This document shows, piece after piece, positions 1 to 8,806 of a stretch of 64,000 nucleotides of DNA. The position numbers and the translations under genes were made by a program. The DNA is taken from contig MKUN01000053.1 of assembly GCA_001897835.1 (NCBI GenBank), positions 1-64,000 of the forward strand, written 5' to 3'. Position 1 is the first letter of the stretch. Each line of letters begins with the position of its first letter. The notes under the pieces were generated by a model, which was not told where the DNA came from, did not search any database, and saw only the letters and a program-made list of their open reading frames with translations. Source of the DNA: Bacteroidetes bacterium 46-16 (GTDB lineage Bacteria; Bacteroidota; Bacteroidia; Chitinophagales; Chitinophagaceae).

Positions 1-668
1 TCACTTTCGTTTATATGCACTTGCCCCTCAATTACGAGGATGCCTGTGTTGTAGCTGGCAGGAAGGTTGAACGTTAAGGATGCACCTTTATTGATGCGTA
101 TATTGTACAGTTCTATTGGGCTAAAGGTTGTGGCTGCTCCTTTTGTCCCGTTAAAGGAACCGGCGATAATTTCCACAAGGCCATCATTTGCAGGTAATTG
201 GTATTTGCCCATTTGGCTATTTGTTATAGCCTGGTATTTTGGTGGCGACATTTTATCTTTTGCCGGCAGGTTCACCCAAAGTTGCACCATCTGGAATGGC
301 CCCCCTGCTTTGCTATATGCTTCTTCGTGATATTCTTTGTGTAATACGCCCGATGCTGCGGTCATCCATTGCACATCACCTTCACCGATCACGCCGCTAT
401 TGCCAGTACTGTCGTGGTGGGCCACTTTGCCCTGGTAGGCAATGGTCACCGTTTCAAAACCCCTGTGCGGATGCACGCCAACACCACGGGGTATATCGCG
501 CGGGGAAAAATCTATTTTTGAATTATAGTCGAGCAGGAAGAATGGGCTCATGCGTTTATTGTCCATATTGTACCCACCCGAGAAGAAATTGTGGACCCTA
601 AAACCATCGCCCACCATATGGGGTGGTGGCGGAGGTAATATTTGCTGTACGGTTTTCGTTGCCATCAT
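1..668 (-). CDS. Pirin family protein (C-terminus cut by the window edge)
   Basis: About 222 codons are visible, reading leftward off the window. The N-terminal cupin domain carries the pirin metal ligands: H65 and H67 in VHPHRGFE, then H109 and E111 in the MTAASGVLHKE stretch. Pirins are iron-binding bicupins; several bacterial members have quercetinase activity or bind metabolic enzymes, so the exact role here is unknown. The gene starts with two in-frame ATGs (668 and 665), and a -7-like element lies directly upstream at 670-677. It is divergent from RNase R. The second cupin domain is only partly in view. Confidence 0.9.
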   Translation of the reverse strand, partial: MMATKTVQQILPPPPPHMVGDGFRVHNFFSGGYNMDNKRMSPFFLLDYNSKIDFSPRDIPRGVGVHPHRGFETVTIAYQGKVAHHDSTGNSGVIGEGDVQWMTAASGVLHKEYHEEAYSKAGGPFQMVQLWVNLPAKDKMSPPKYQAITNSQMGKYQLPANDGLVEIIAGSFNGTKGAATTFSPIELYNIRINKGASLTFNLPASYNTGILVIEGQVHINES

Positions 669-669
669 T

Positions 670-677
670 CAAAATTA
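670..677 (-). promoter_or_regulatory. Candidate -7 element of the pirin gene
   Basis: The minus strand reads TAATTTTG, a perfect match to the Bacteroidota -7 consensus TAnnTTTG, ending one base before the start codon. No TTTG -33 element is seen at the usual distance, so this may be chance, or the start may lie further downstream. Confidence 0.3.
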
Positions 678-871
678 TTCTTTTCCCCGACCATATATGT
701 AATAGGGGAATTATTAAAACTTATAGCCGGCTGGCAATGTGTATAGAAAATAACTATTTGATGTAATGTAGCTGCAGGCACATTTTTTACTTAGTCAACT
801 AATATTAGCACCAGCCCGCAAATGATTTAATCTTAATCCAGAGCGCTTATCTTTATAACGAATAATGAAAC

Positions 872-2902
872 ATGGCCAAAAAACATAAAGCATCCCGCAA
901 GAAAAAGGTTGACAGCAGTGGTAAGAAAATATACAAGGGGCGGCTGGAGGTAACGCGTAATGGCATGGGCTTCGTGATCGTTGAGGGCCTGGAGCAAGAT
1001 GTGCTGGTGCGCAGGGACCATATTCGTAATGCCCTGAATGGCGATGAAGTAAAAGTAGAAGTATCGGAGCGTGGCAAGAAATTTGGCAGCAGGCCCGAAG
1101 GGGTAATTGTAGAAGTGGTCAACCGGAAACAGAACGACTTTAGCGGCAGGCTCGAGGTGCACCCGCATTTTGCATTCCTCATTACCGATAGCGATAAGAT
1201 GCCGCTTGATATTTACATTCCACTGCACCTGCTGCACGGTGCCAGGCATGGCGATCATGTAATGGGCCGTATCGTAGAGTGGACGGGCAAGAGCAAAAAT
1301 CCGGTAGGAGAGATAGTAAGCGTGCTGACCCATGAGAGCAAGAACGAGATAGCCATGCAGGGCCTCCTTGCAGAGAATGGTTTTCCCTTAAGTTTTCCCG
1401 ATGAGGTGATGGAAGAGGCTGCCCGTTATCCCGAAGGGGTCAGCAGTGCCGACATAAAGAAGCGGAAGGATATGCGCGATACACTCACCTTCACTATCGA
1501 CCCGGTAGATGCCAAAGACTTTGATGATGCCATATCGGTGAAGAAACTGAAAGGAGAATGGTACGAGGTAGGGGTGCATATAGCTGATGTGAGCCATTAT
1601 ATAGAGCCGGGGTCGGAGCTGGACCAGGAAGCCTACCGCAGGGCCACCAGTGTGTACCTGCCTGATAGGGTACTGCCTATGCTGCCCGAGCGCCTGTCGA
1701 ACGGATTGTGTTCGCTGCGCCCCCGCGAGGAAAAATATACTTTTTCAGCAATTTTCACTATTAATAAAACGGGTAAGGTAAAAGACTACTGGCTGGGCAG
1801 AACGGTCATCAACTCCGATCGCCGTTTTACCTACGAGGAGGTGCAGGAGATCATAGAAGGAGCTGCCGGCGACTATGATGCTGAAGTACACCTGCTGAAC
1901 GGAATGGCCCAGAGCCTGCGCACACAGCGTTTCAAAAAAGGGGCCATCAATTTTTCCTCCCAGGAGGTGCGTTTCCAGCTAGATGAGACAGGGCGGCCCA
2001 TTGGTATTGTGGTAAAGGAAAGTAAAGAAGCTCACCAGCTTGTGGAAGAGTTTATGCTGCTGGCTAATCGCACCGTGGCCGAGTATGTGTCGGGTATAGA
2101 AGTGAAAGGTAAACCAGTTCCCTTCCCATACCGGGTGCATGATGCGCCTGATGAGGATAAGCTGAAGATGTTCACCACTTTTGCGGCAAGGTTCGGAGTA
2201 AAGTTCAATACACATACGCCGGAAGAAATTGCCCGTTCTTTCAATGAAATGCTGCAAATGGTGCAAGGCAAGCCCGAACAGCATGTGCTGGAGACCCTCG
2301 GTATACGCACTATGGCCAAGGCGGTATATACTACTGATAATATAGGCCATTATGGTCTGGGCTTCGAGAACTATTGTCATTTTACCTCACCCATACGCCG
2401 TTATCCCGACGTATTGGTACACCGCATATTACAGCAATGCCTTGACGGGGATATAAAGCCCATCAAGCACCTGGAAACGCAATGCCGCCACTGCTCCGAC
2501 CAGGAACGCAGGGCTATGGAGGCTGAACGGGCAGCCAATAAATACAAACAGGTGGAATATATGCAGGACTTTGTAGGCGAGGAGTTTGAAGCAGTAGTGA
2601 GCGGTGTATCCAATTTTGGCTTTTGGGCCGAGACAGTATCTCATAAATGTGAAGGCATGGTATCAATGTCTGACCTTCGGGATATCGATGACTTTGAACT
2701 GAAGGAGGGAGAGTATGCACTGGTAGGCCGCCGCACAGGCATGAAGTTCGGTATGGGTGATAATGTGATGGTAAGAGTAGTATCTGCAAACCTGGAGAAA
2801 AGGCAAATAGATTATTCGCTGGTGACAGCACCCCAGCAAAGCCGCCGCGCAAGACCTGCAGCGTCTAAACCCGCTAAGAAAACTGCAAAACGAAAAAAAT
2901 GA
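872..2902 (+). CDS. rnr: Ribonuclease R
   Basis: A 676-residue 3'-5' exoribonuclease of the RNase II/R (RNB) family, which degrades structured RNA in the cytoplasm. Visible parts are a Lys-rich N-terminus, OB/cold-shock domains over roughly residues 20-170, the RNB domain with the metal-binding motif DPVDAKDFDDA near residue 210, an S1 domain near residues 565-650 (EEFEAVVSGVSNFGFW) and a Lys/Arg-rich tail. It is shorter than the E. coli enzyme (813 residues) but of normal size for Bacteroidota. Its stop overlaps the start of the polyprenyl synthase gene by 4 bases (ATGA), which suggests translational coupling. Confidence 0.96.
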   Translation: MAKKHKASRKKKVDSSGKKIYKGRLEVTRNGMGFVIVEGLEQDVLVRRDHIRNALNGDEVKVEVSERGKKFGSRPEGVIVEVVNRKQNDFSGRLEVHPHFAFLITDSDKMPLDIYIPLHLLHGARHGDHVMGRIVEWTGKSKNPVGEIVSVLTHESKNEIAMQGLLAENGFPLSFPDEVMEEAARYPEGVSSADIKKRKDMRDTLTFTIDPVDAKDFDDAISVKKLKGEWYEVGVHIADVSHYIEPGSELDQEAYRRATSVYLPDRVLPMLPERLSNGLCSLRPREEKYTFSAIFTINKTGKVKDYWLGRTVINSDRRFTYEEVQEIIEGAAGDYDAEVHLLNGMAQSLRTQRFKKGAINFSSQEVRFQLDETGRPIGIVVKESKEAHQLVEEFMLLANRTVAEYVSGIEVKGKPVPFPYRVHDAPDEDKLKMFTTFAARFGVKFNTHTPEEIARSFNEMLQMVQGKPEQHVLETLGIRTMAKAVYTTDNIGHYGLGFENYCHFTSPIRRYPDVLVHRILQQCLDGDIKPIKHLETQCRHCSDQERRAMEAERAANKYKQVEYMQDFVGEEFEAVVSGVSNFGFWAETVSHKCEGMVSMSDLRDIDDFELKEGEYALVGRRTGMKFGMGDNVMVRVVSANLEKRQIDYSLVTAPQQSRRARPAASKPAKKTAKRKK

Positions 2903-3870
2903 TCATGCATTCCTTTAAAGAACTGATAGAGAGATTTGAAGAACGGTTTACGACAACATTACCTTTCCCCCAAAAACCTGCTACTTTATATGAACCCTGC
3001 CGCTACCTGTTGCAACTCGGTGGCAAGCGCATCAGGCCGGTACTTTGCCTGATGGGTAATGAGCTCTTTGGTGATATAAACGAGGATGCATGGCATGCGG
3101 CAATGGGTATCGAGCTCTTTCACAATTTTACCCTGGTGCATGATGATATAATGGACAAAGCCCCTTTGCGCCGGGGGAACCCCACCATACATGAAAAATA
3201 CGGACTTACGGCGGGCATACTTTGTGGCGATGTGATGAGCATCTACTCATATGACAGGCTCGCGAATATTAAAACATCGCTGCCACAGATATTGCACTTG
3301 TTCAACAAAACGGCTATCGAGGTATGCGAAGGCCAGCAGCTGGATATGGATTATGAGCAGCGCGATGATGTACGTATAGAAGAATACCTGCAGATGATCA
3401 CTTTTAAAACTTCGGTATTACTGGCCTGCAGCCTGAAGATGGGGGCATTGATAGGAGGTGCTACAGAGGGCAATGCTGCGAAACTCTACGAGTTCGGCAA
3501 GAACCTGGGCATCGCTTTTCAATTGCAGGACGATTACCTTGATGCTTTTGGAGATACGGGAAAATTGGGTAAGCAGAACGGGGGTGATATAATAGCCAAT
3601 AAGAAAACTTACCTGTTGCTAAAAGCAAGAGAGAATGCCAGCGAAGCACAGGCAAACCATATAAAAGACTGGCTGCAACGGGATGATGCAGGTAAAGTAA
3701 ATGCGATGCTGCAGTTATTTACTGATACTGGTGCCGATAAGGTATGTCGGGAAGCAGTAGAGGCCTATTCGCAAAAAGCATTTGCCTGTCTCGAAGAGGT
3801 GGCGGTATTAAGTAAGCGTAAAAGCCCACTATTAGAACTTGCAACTTATCTTTTGCAACGTGATAAATAG
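2899..3870 (+). CDS. Polyprenyl diphosphate synthase
   Basis: A 323-residue trans-type isoprenyl diphosphate synthase. It condenses isopentenyl diphosphate with an allylic primer to make the chain for menaquinone and other isoprenoids. The two aspartate-rich motifs are present: VHDDIMD near residue 80 followed by RRGNPTIH, and LQDDYLD near residue 208. The GGKRIRP motif lies near residue 40. Chain length cannot be decided by eye; geranylgeranyl or longer all-trans products are plausible. It overlaps the end of rnr by 4 bases and is probably co-transcribed with it. Confidence 0.93.
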   Translation: MIMHSFKELIERFEERFTTTLPFPQKPATLYEPCRYLLQLGGKRIRPVLCLMGNELFGDINEDAWHAAMGIELFHNFTLVHDDIMDKAPLRRGNPTIHEKYGLTAGILCGDVMSIYSYDRLANIKTSLPQILHLFNKTAIEVCEGQQLDMDYEQRDDVRIEEYLQMITFKTSVLLACSLKMGALIGGATEGNAAKLYEFGKNLGIAFQLQDDYLDAFGDTGKLGKQNGGDIIANKKTYLLLKARENASEAQANHIKDWLQRDDAGKVNAMLQLFTDTGADKVCREAVEAYSQKAFACLEEVAVLSKRKSPLLELATYLLQRDK

Positions 3871-3894
3871 GTGAATGATAAAAGCACAATATGT

Positions 3895-3902
3895 TATTTT
3901 TG
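3895..3902 (+). promoter_or_regulatory. Candidate -7 element of the EVE gene
   Basis: TATTTTTG matches TAnnTTTG and ends 18 bases before the EVE start codon. There is no TTTG at the standard -33 distance, so confidence is limited. Confidence 0.35.
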
Positions 3903-3920
3903 ACTTTTTAATTTCGTGTT

Positions 3921-4331
3921 ATGAATTACTGGCTTGTAAAATCTGAACCGTTCAAATATAGCTGGGACCAATTGGTAAAGGATGGTAAAACCATGTGGGA
4001 TGGTGTGCGCAACTATGCAGCACGTAACAATCTCAGGGCGATGAAAAAAGGTGATGAGGTGCTCTTTTATCACAGTAACGAAGGGCTGGCTATAGTAGGT
4101 ATCGCACAGGTGGTAAAAGAGGCCTACCAGGATCCAACAACCGATGACAGTAACTGGGTAGTAGTGGATCTGATACCCATTAAAGCGGTACCAAAGCCTG
4201 TGACGCTTGAACAGCTTAAGAGTGATCCTTTCTTTGCCGATATGGACCTTGTTCGCCTGGGACGCTTATCCGTTGGCACAGTAAAGCCTGCCGAATACAA
4301 GAAGATCATGAAAATGGGTGCAGTGAAATAA
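3921..4331 (+). CDS. EVE domain-containing protein
   Basis: A 136-residue stand-alone EVE domain, a PUA-like fold that binds modified bases in nucleic acids. Family signs are MNYWLVKSEP at the N-terminus, the WDGVRNYAARNNLRAMKKGD segment around residues 26-45 with the typical VRNYxARN block, and FYHSNE/GIAQVV after it. Length is standard for the thymocyte nuclear protein 1 type. EVE proteins can be part of modification-dependent restriction or ageing-related nucleic acid handling, but no restriction gene is nearby, so this looks like the common housekeeping form. It is convergent with the hydroxylase gene, only 4 bases apart. Confidence 0.9.
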   Translation: MNYWLVKSEPFKYSWDQLVKDGKTMWDGVRNYAARNNLRAMKKGDEVLFYHSNEGLAIVGIAQVVKEAYQDPTTDDSNWVVVDLIPIKAVPKPVTLEQLKSDPFFADMDLVRLGRLSVGTVKPAEYKKIMKMGAVK

Positions 4332-4335
4332 TCCC

Positions 4336-5235
4336 TTAGTCCTGTTCTTGTTCCTTCTTCCAGTCAGCCTGCAAAACTTTGGCTGTTTGTGTGCTGCCGT
4401 CATGGCTCCAGCCCGGGGCTTTGAACAGGTAGCGGAGCTTGTGGCCCAGGGGTATATCCTGCTTGAGTACTGCCCCTAAGGCTTTCCACTCATGAAATAT
4501 GATATTTACGGGATGATGCGGCTTTTCCAGTGGCTTGGTGAGACCGTAGCGTACGGGCTCTTTGGGCATCTCGGGCACGAAAGTGCCAAAGAGCCGGTCC
4601 CAGATAATGAGCACCATGCCCATATTTTTATCGAGGTAGGGGATATTGCTGGCATGATGCACCCTGTGGTGCGATGGTGTTACAAAAATATATTCTATCC
4701 AGCTGGGCAGCTTTTTTATGGCTTGAGTGTGTACCAGTATTCCGTAGGTTTGAGTGAGGGCATACATGAATAGGATATCTATAGGCCGGAAGCCTATTAG
4801 CGCAAGCGGGATGAAATAGAGATAACGATAGAAGGGCATAAACACCGATGAGCGGAAGCCCGTAGTGAGGTTATATTCTTCAGAAGAGTGATGGGTGACA
4901 TGCACGGCCCAGAACAGCCGGCAGTGATGATCTATATAATGCTCCAGCCAGAACAGCACATCTTCGCAGACAAATAATAAAGACCAGTAAGCGATTGGAT
5001 TCCATTTGTTTACGATGTGATATTTATAGAAAAATATAAGTACGAACAAAGCCAGCCCGCGTAATAGAAGATCAAGCCCTGCATTCACAAGGTTGAGGTA
5101 TACATTCACTAAAGTTTCCTTCCAACTGTAGAATTTCCAGTGCCTGAAATGGCTCAATACCAATTCCAGCGGAATCAGGATGGCATATATCGGAATGGAG
5201 AGTAAGAGTAATATTTGCTTATGCAATTCGCTCAT
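4336..5235 (-). CDS. Sterol desaturase / fatty acid hydroxylase family protein
   Basis: A 299-residue integral membrane protein with a non-haem di-iron site. The histidine clusters are visible: H99 with H103-H104 (EHYIDHH), HVTHH at 112-116, H169, and SHHRVHH at 188-194. Several hydrophobic helices lie between residues 8 and 160. Members oxidise lipid substrates such as sterols, carotenoids, fatty acids or alkylglycerols; in Bacteroidota the substrate is generally unknown and could be a fatty acyl chain of an envelope lipid. It follows frr on the same strand but is separated from it by a terminator. Confidence 0.9.
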   Translation of the reverse strand: MSELHKQILLLLSIPIYAILIPLELVLSHFRHWKFYSWKETLVNVYLNLVNAGLDLLLRGLALFVLIFFYKYHIVNKWNPIAYWSLLFVCEDVLFWLEHYIDHHCRLFWAVHVTHHSSEEYNLTTGFRSSVFMPFYRYLYFIPLALIGFRPIDILFMYALTQTYGILVHTQAIKKLPSWIEYIFVTPSHHRVHHASNIPYLDKNMGMVLIIWDRLFGTFVPEMPKEPVRYGLTKPLEKPHHPVNIIFHEWKALGAVLKQDIPLGHKLRYLFKAPGWSHDGSTQTAKVLQADWKKEQEQD

Positions 5236-5257
5236 AAGCCCGCCTCAGTATTAAGAT

Positions 5258-5286
5258 AAAAAAAGCTCATTTTTCAATGAGCTTTT
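5258..5286 (-). terminator. Rho-independent terminator of frr
   Basis: An 11-bp perfect stem (5261-5271 with 5276-5286, 4-base loop). Read on the minus strand it ends in a run of seven T, directly after the frr stop. Confidence 0.8.
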
Positions 5287-5297
5287 CAAAGGTACGC

Positions 5298-5861
5298 CTA
5301 AATGGTCATAATTTCTTTGTCTTTGTCCTTGCAGTGCTGGTCCACCAGGTCTATGTATTTGTCTGTAATGCCCTGTACATCGCCTTCGGTATCTTTTGCA
5401 GCATCTTCACTAAGGCCGTCTTTTTGCAATTTCTTAACATGCTCTATTGCATCACGCCGTATGTTGCGTATGGCTACTTTGGCATGTTCGCCCTCATTGT
5501 TCACTCTTTTTACGAGTTCTTTACGGCGCTCTTCTGTTAGCGGTGGCAGGAAAAGGCGTATAAAATTGCCGTCGTTCTGAGGATTGAGCCCGATATTAGC
5601 AGCTATGATGGCCTTTTCTATGGCGCCCAGCATTTGCTTTTCCCAGGGCTGTATGGACAGTGTACGCGCATCGGCTACAGTAACGTTGGCCACCTGGTTC
5701 AGGGGGGTGGCGTTGCCGTAGTAATCTACGTGTATACCATCAACAATTTGCGGGCTGGCTTTTCCTGCGCGTATTTTACTTAGTTCTGATTCAAGGTGGC
5801 TGATCGCTTTTTTCATGTGCGCAACAGCATCGTCAATTATTTTATCCAGTGCCTCGGTCAT
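5298..5861 (-). CDS. frr: Ribosome recycling factor
   Basis: A 187-residue protein, the normal size for RRF, which splits post-termination ribosomes together with EF-G. Typical segments are the N-terminal helix ending HLESELSKIRAGKASP, then VDYYGNATPLNQVANVTV, the IQPWEK motif, and the C-terminal EERRKELVKR and VAIRNIRRDA blocks. Often pyrH lies upstream in other bacteria; here it does not, and frr stands alone, followed by its own terminator. A TACATTTG element (minus strand, 5884-5891) lies 22 bases upstream of the start. Confidence 0.97.
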   Translation of the reverse strand: MTEALDKIIDDAVAHMKKAISHLESELSKIRAGKASPQIVDGIHVDYYGNATPLNQVANVTVADARTLSIQPWEKQMLGAIEKAIIAANIGLNPQNDGNFIRLFLPPLTEERRKELVKRVNNEGEHAKVAIRNIRRDAIEHVKKLQKDGLSEDAAKDTEGDVQGITDKYIDLVDQHCKDKDKEIMTI

Positions 5862-5968
5862 GGCTTATTCTTTTAACAGACAGCAAATGTAAAAAATGTT
5901 CTTTAACATATTTTATACCAATTATTGTCTATATATTTATAGACTTTAACAATAGTATGACCTGCCTT

Positions 5969-6000
5969 TTTGGACAGGGCTATCAATAGTGATAACTTTG
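5969..6000 (+). promoter_or_regulatory. Bacteroidota-type promoter of the Fe-S carrier gene
   Basis: TTTG at 5969-5972, a 20-base spacer, and TAACTTTG at 5993-6000 form a complete TTTG-N(19-21)-TAnnTTTG promoter. The start codon is at 6023, giving a short leader of about 15-20 bases. Confidence 0.65.
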
Positions 6001-6022
6001 TGTAAATATTGAATTTAGCAAG

Positions 6023-6367
6023 ATGGAAACAATGACAGGCAGCCCTGTGAAGCTAACTGAAGGGGCTATAAACGAGATAAAACGATTGATGAATGAGCCG
6101 GGTTTTGAGCAAAGCCAATATCTGCGTATTGGTGTTAAGGGTGGCGGCTGCTCTGGGCTGAGCTACGTGCTGGGCTTTGATGCCAAAGAGGAAGATGATG
6201 AACAATATGAAATAGAAGGTGTGCCTGTGATCATGAAGGCAGCGCATGGCATATATCTTTTCGGTATGCAGGTAGATTTTGAGGATGGGCTCAATGCCCG
6301 TGGTTTTGTATTTAATAATCCGAATGCCAGCAGCACCTGTGGTTGCGGCAGTTCATTTGCAGTATAA
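6023..6367 (+). CDS. A-type iron-sulfur carrier (IscA/ErpA/HesB family)
   Basis: A 114-residue Fe-S cluster assembly accessory protein. The three cysteines that bind the cluster or iron are present: C43 in GGGCSGL, and C106 and C108 in the C-terminal CGCG motif. A-type carriers hand clusters to apo-enzymes. No other isc or suf genes are adjacent, so it could be the IscA, SufA or ErpA equivalent. The gene has its own clear promoter just upstream and is followed 8 bases later by a secreted MORN-like protein gene. Confidence 0.93.
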   Translation: METMTGSPVKLTEGAINEIKRLMNEPGFEQSQYLRIGVKGGGCSGLSYVLGFDAKEEDDEQYEIEGVPVIMKAAHGIYLFGMQVDFEDGLNARGFVFNNPNASSTCGCGSSFAV

Positions 6368-6375
6368 TTATTCTT

Positions 6376-7035
6376 ATGAAGTATTTCCGGTGGATCTTGT
6401 TAATGTGTATGTGCTTGTGCAGTGTGGCCGGAATGGCACAGGATGCTGTTGTAAATATTAAAGACAAGTCTGCCAAAGATGTAAATAAGCTGGATGAGCA
6501 TGGTAAAAGAAACGGTATCTGGCTGATATCGAAAGATGCACGGATGGGTGAGGAAGGCTTTACTGAGTTTGGTAATTATGAACATGGCCTCAAAATGGGC
6601 AAATGGTATAAAATAGATAGTGAGGGTGACCTCATGTCGGTGGAAATGTTCAAGAACAATGTGCTGGACGGAGAAGTGAAGTATTACGAAAAGGGGCAGC
6701 TTACCTGTATTGGTCATTACCGCGGGCTTAATCCCAATGTAGAATACGACTCGATAGTTGTAGTGCACCCTGTTACCGGGGAAGAATCGCTGAGAAGGGT
6801 AGAGTCGGAAAGGGGCACTACCCGCCATGGCTTATGGCAGTTTTTTAACCCCCAGAACGGAAAACTCATCAAAGAGGAAGAATACCAGGTAGATGAACTG
6901 GTCTATTCGCGCAGGTTCAATCTTACCAAGGCTGACAGCCTTGCTTCACAGGCACATATACAGGAGCTGCCACACAACAGGGGCTCAGAGTATAAACCAC
7001 CTGTAGATAAACAGGTAAACTATTTAGGTAATTGA
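6376..7035 (+). CDS. Exported MORN-repeat-like protein
   Basis: A 219-residue protein with a signal peptide (MKYFRWILLMCMCLCS, cleavage near AGMAQ). An in-frame ATG at 6343 exists, but it lies inside the preceding gene, and the start at 6376 gives the better signal peptide. The mature part has repeats like the MORN_2/YwqK family: HGKRNGIWLI, YEHGLKMGKWYKID, FKNNVLDGEVKYYEKGQL, RHGLWQFFNPQNGKLI. Proteins of this kind are sometimes labelled 'antitoxin' by homology to YwqK, but nothing here supports a toxin-antitoxin role. Function is unknown; a periplasmic or surface location is likely. Confidence 0.75.
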   Translation: MKYFRWILLMCMCLCSVAGMAQDAVVNIKDKSAKDVNKLDEHGKRNGIWLISKDARMGEEGFTEFGNYEHGLKMGKWYKIDSEGDLMSVEMFKNNVLDGEVKYYEKGQLTCIGHYRGLNPNVEYDSIVVVHPVTGEESLRRVESERGTTRHGLWQFFNPQNGKLIKEEEYQVDELVYSRRFNLTKADSLASQAHIQELPHNRGSEYKPPVDKQVNYLGN

Positions 7036-7055
7036 TCTCCACCGAAAAATTATTG

Positions 7056-7982
7056 ATGTTCGAAAACCGGTTGCTGAAGGTGCACAAGCACTACAGCAAA
7101 CTGGCCCGCAGGCAGGATGTGGCCTGTTACCGTTTTTATGACCATGACCTGCCTGAATTCCCCTTTGCGATAGAGTGGTATAACGGGGTAGTGCATGCTG
7201 CAGAGTATAAACGCAGGCATGGTATGGAGGACGAGGAACACGATGCATGGCTGCAGGCCTGCAAGGAAGTACTGGCAAAAGTGCTGCAAACGGAACAGGA
7301 GCACATTTTCATGAAAGTGCGGCAGCGCAAAGCAGGCAGGCAAGGACAATATGAGAAATTTGCCGAACAAAAAGTGGAGCGTATAGTTCCCGAAAGCGGA
7401 TTGAATTTTATCATCAACCTTACCGATTATTTAGATACAGGCTTGTTCCTTGACCACCGTATCACCCGGGGTATGGTGCGTGATGAAGCTAAAGAGAAGC
7501 GGGTGCTTAACCTCTTTTGCTATACAGGATCATTCAGTGTGTACGCGGCAGCGGGTGGTGCTGCAGAGGTGGTATCGGTGGACCTGTCGAAGACCTACCT
7601 TAACTGGGCCAAGCGGAATATGCAGTATAATAAGCTGTATGATGATGAAAAGCATTACTTCATACATAGCGATGTAATAGAATGGATAAATGATATCCCT
7701 GCCAATAGCTTTGATCTCATTATCTGCGATCCGCCCACCTTCTCGAACAGTAAACGCATGGATGATACCTTTGATGTGCAGCGCGACCATGTGGCCTTGC
7801 TCAAAAAACTGTTGAAAGCTTGTGACGATGGAGGCAGAATATATTTCAGTAATAATTACAAAGGCTTTGTGCTGGACAAGGACAGTATACCCACACACCT
7901 GGTCAAAGATATTACCGGCGTCACTACACCATTTGATTTCCAGGGCAGGCTGCACAGGTCTTGTTTTTTGATAGAAAAGTAG
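7056..7982 (+). CDS. RlmK-like 23S rRNA methyltransferase, stand-alone
   Basis: A 308-residue class I SAM methyltransferase. The motifs NLFCYTGSFSVYAA (near residue 151) and DPPTFSNSKRMDDTFDVQRD (near residue 225) closely resemble the C-terminal RlmK half of E. coli RlmKL, which makes m7G2069 in 23S rRNA; the RlmL half with its THUMP domain is absent. An upstream in-frame TTG at 7032 would overlap the previous stop, but the ATG at 7056 is the more usual start. I infer the m7G2069 activity from motif similarity. A C5-cytosine enzyme of the RlmI type is the alternative. Confidence 0.85.
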   Translation: MFENRLLKVHKHYSKLARRQDVACYRFYDHDLPEFPFAIEWYNGVVHAAEYKRRHGMEDEEHDAWLQACKEVLAKVLQTEQEHIFMKVRQRKAGRQGQYEKFAEQKVERIVPESGLNFIINLTDYLDTGLFLDHRITRGMVRDEAKEKRVLNLFCYTGSFSVYAAAGGAAEVVSVDLSKTYLNWAKRNMQYNKLYDDEKHYFIHSDVIEWINDIPANSFDLIICDPPTFSNSKRMDDTFDVQRDHVALLKKLLKACDDGGRIYFSNNYKGFVLDKDSIPTHLVKDITGVTTPFDFQGRLHRSCFLIEK

Positions 7983-8041
7983 TTATAGAGTAGATAAAGG
8001 GGATGGACGTAAATTAAACAGAATACAATAAATTGCAGGGC

Positions 8042-8803
8042 ATGGAAAACGCGATCATTAAGGTCAACAACCTCGTAAAGAAATACGGTGATTTTATGGC
8101 CGTAAAGGGAATCAGCTTCGAGGTAAAGGAAGGTGAGATATTCGGCCTGTTGGGCCCCAACGGAGCAGGTAAAACCACCACACTGGAAATAATAGAGACC
8201 CTGCGTGATAAAACGTCCGGTGAAGTGACCGTGGATGGTATTAACCTTGACAGTAATCCGCAGGCTATCAAAAATATTATCGGGGTACAATTGCAGGCTG
8301 CCGGTTATTACCCTAACCTTAACCTGAAACAGATCATAGAACTATTTGCAGGCCTGTATAACCGCAGTGTGGACCCCATGACCTTGCTGGATACCGTGAA
8401 CCTGCGCGAAAAGGCAAAGAATAAATTCAAAGAGCTATCGGGCGGGCAGAAACAACGTTTCTCTATTGCGACCACGCTTATCAATGAGCCCAAGATCATA
8501 TTTCTTGATGAGCCTACTACGGGCCTGGACCCGCAGGCACGCCGTAATTTATGGGAGCTTATCAAGCAGGTGCGCGACAGGGGTGCAACGGTAGTACTCA
8601 CCACGCATTATATGGATGAAGCTGAAGAACTTTGTGAACGTGTGGGCATAATAGACAGTGGTGAACTCATCGCATTAAGCACACCCTCTGAGCTGATCGA
8701 CAACCTGCTGGCTACCGGTTTCCAGCGTAAGAAAGAAGTGAAAGCGGCCAACCTTGAAGATGTATTCCTGAACATGACGGGTAAGGAGTGGCGTGATGGA
8801 TAA
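8042..8803 (+). CDS. ABC transporter ATP-binding protein (ABC-2 exporter type)
   Basis: A 253-residue ATPase with Walker A GPNGAGKTT (residues 38-46), a Q-loop, signature LSGGQKQR near residue 133, Walker B IIFLDEPTTGLDPQ near 153 and the switch histidine in LTTHYMDEAEEL. It is of the CcmA/DrrA class, which normally works with an ABC-2 membrane permease. No permease is encoded on either side: a rRNA methyltransferase precedes it and a terminator follows. A TTG at 8033 could extend it by three residues. The substrate cannot be told. Confidence 0.92.
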   Translation: MENAIIKVNNLVKKYGDFMAVKGISFEVKEGEIFGLLGPNGAGKTTTLEIIETLRDKTSGEVTVDGINLDSNPQAIKNIIGVQLQAAGYYPNLNLKQIIELFAGLYNRSVDPMTLLDTVNLREKAKNKFKELSGGQKQRFSIATTLINEPKIIFLDEPTTGLDPQARRNLWELIKQVRDRGATVVLTTHYMDEAEELCERVGIIDSGELIALSTPSELIDNLLATGFQRKKEVKAANLEDVFLNMTGKEWRDG

Positions 8804-8806
8804 GCG

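Noticed and set aside
67-601. Two overlapping plus-strand frames at the left edge
   Set aside because: The minus strand encodes a pirin with all metal ligands across the same DNA, so these are shadows.
6376-7035. Toxin-antitoxin system, because YwqK-like repeats are often named antitoxin
   Set aside because: The protein has a signal peptide and no toxin gene adjoins it; the next gene is an rRNA methyltransferase.
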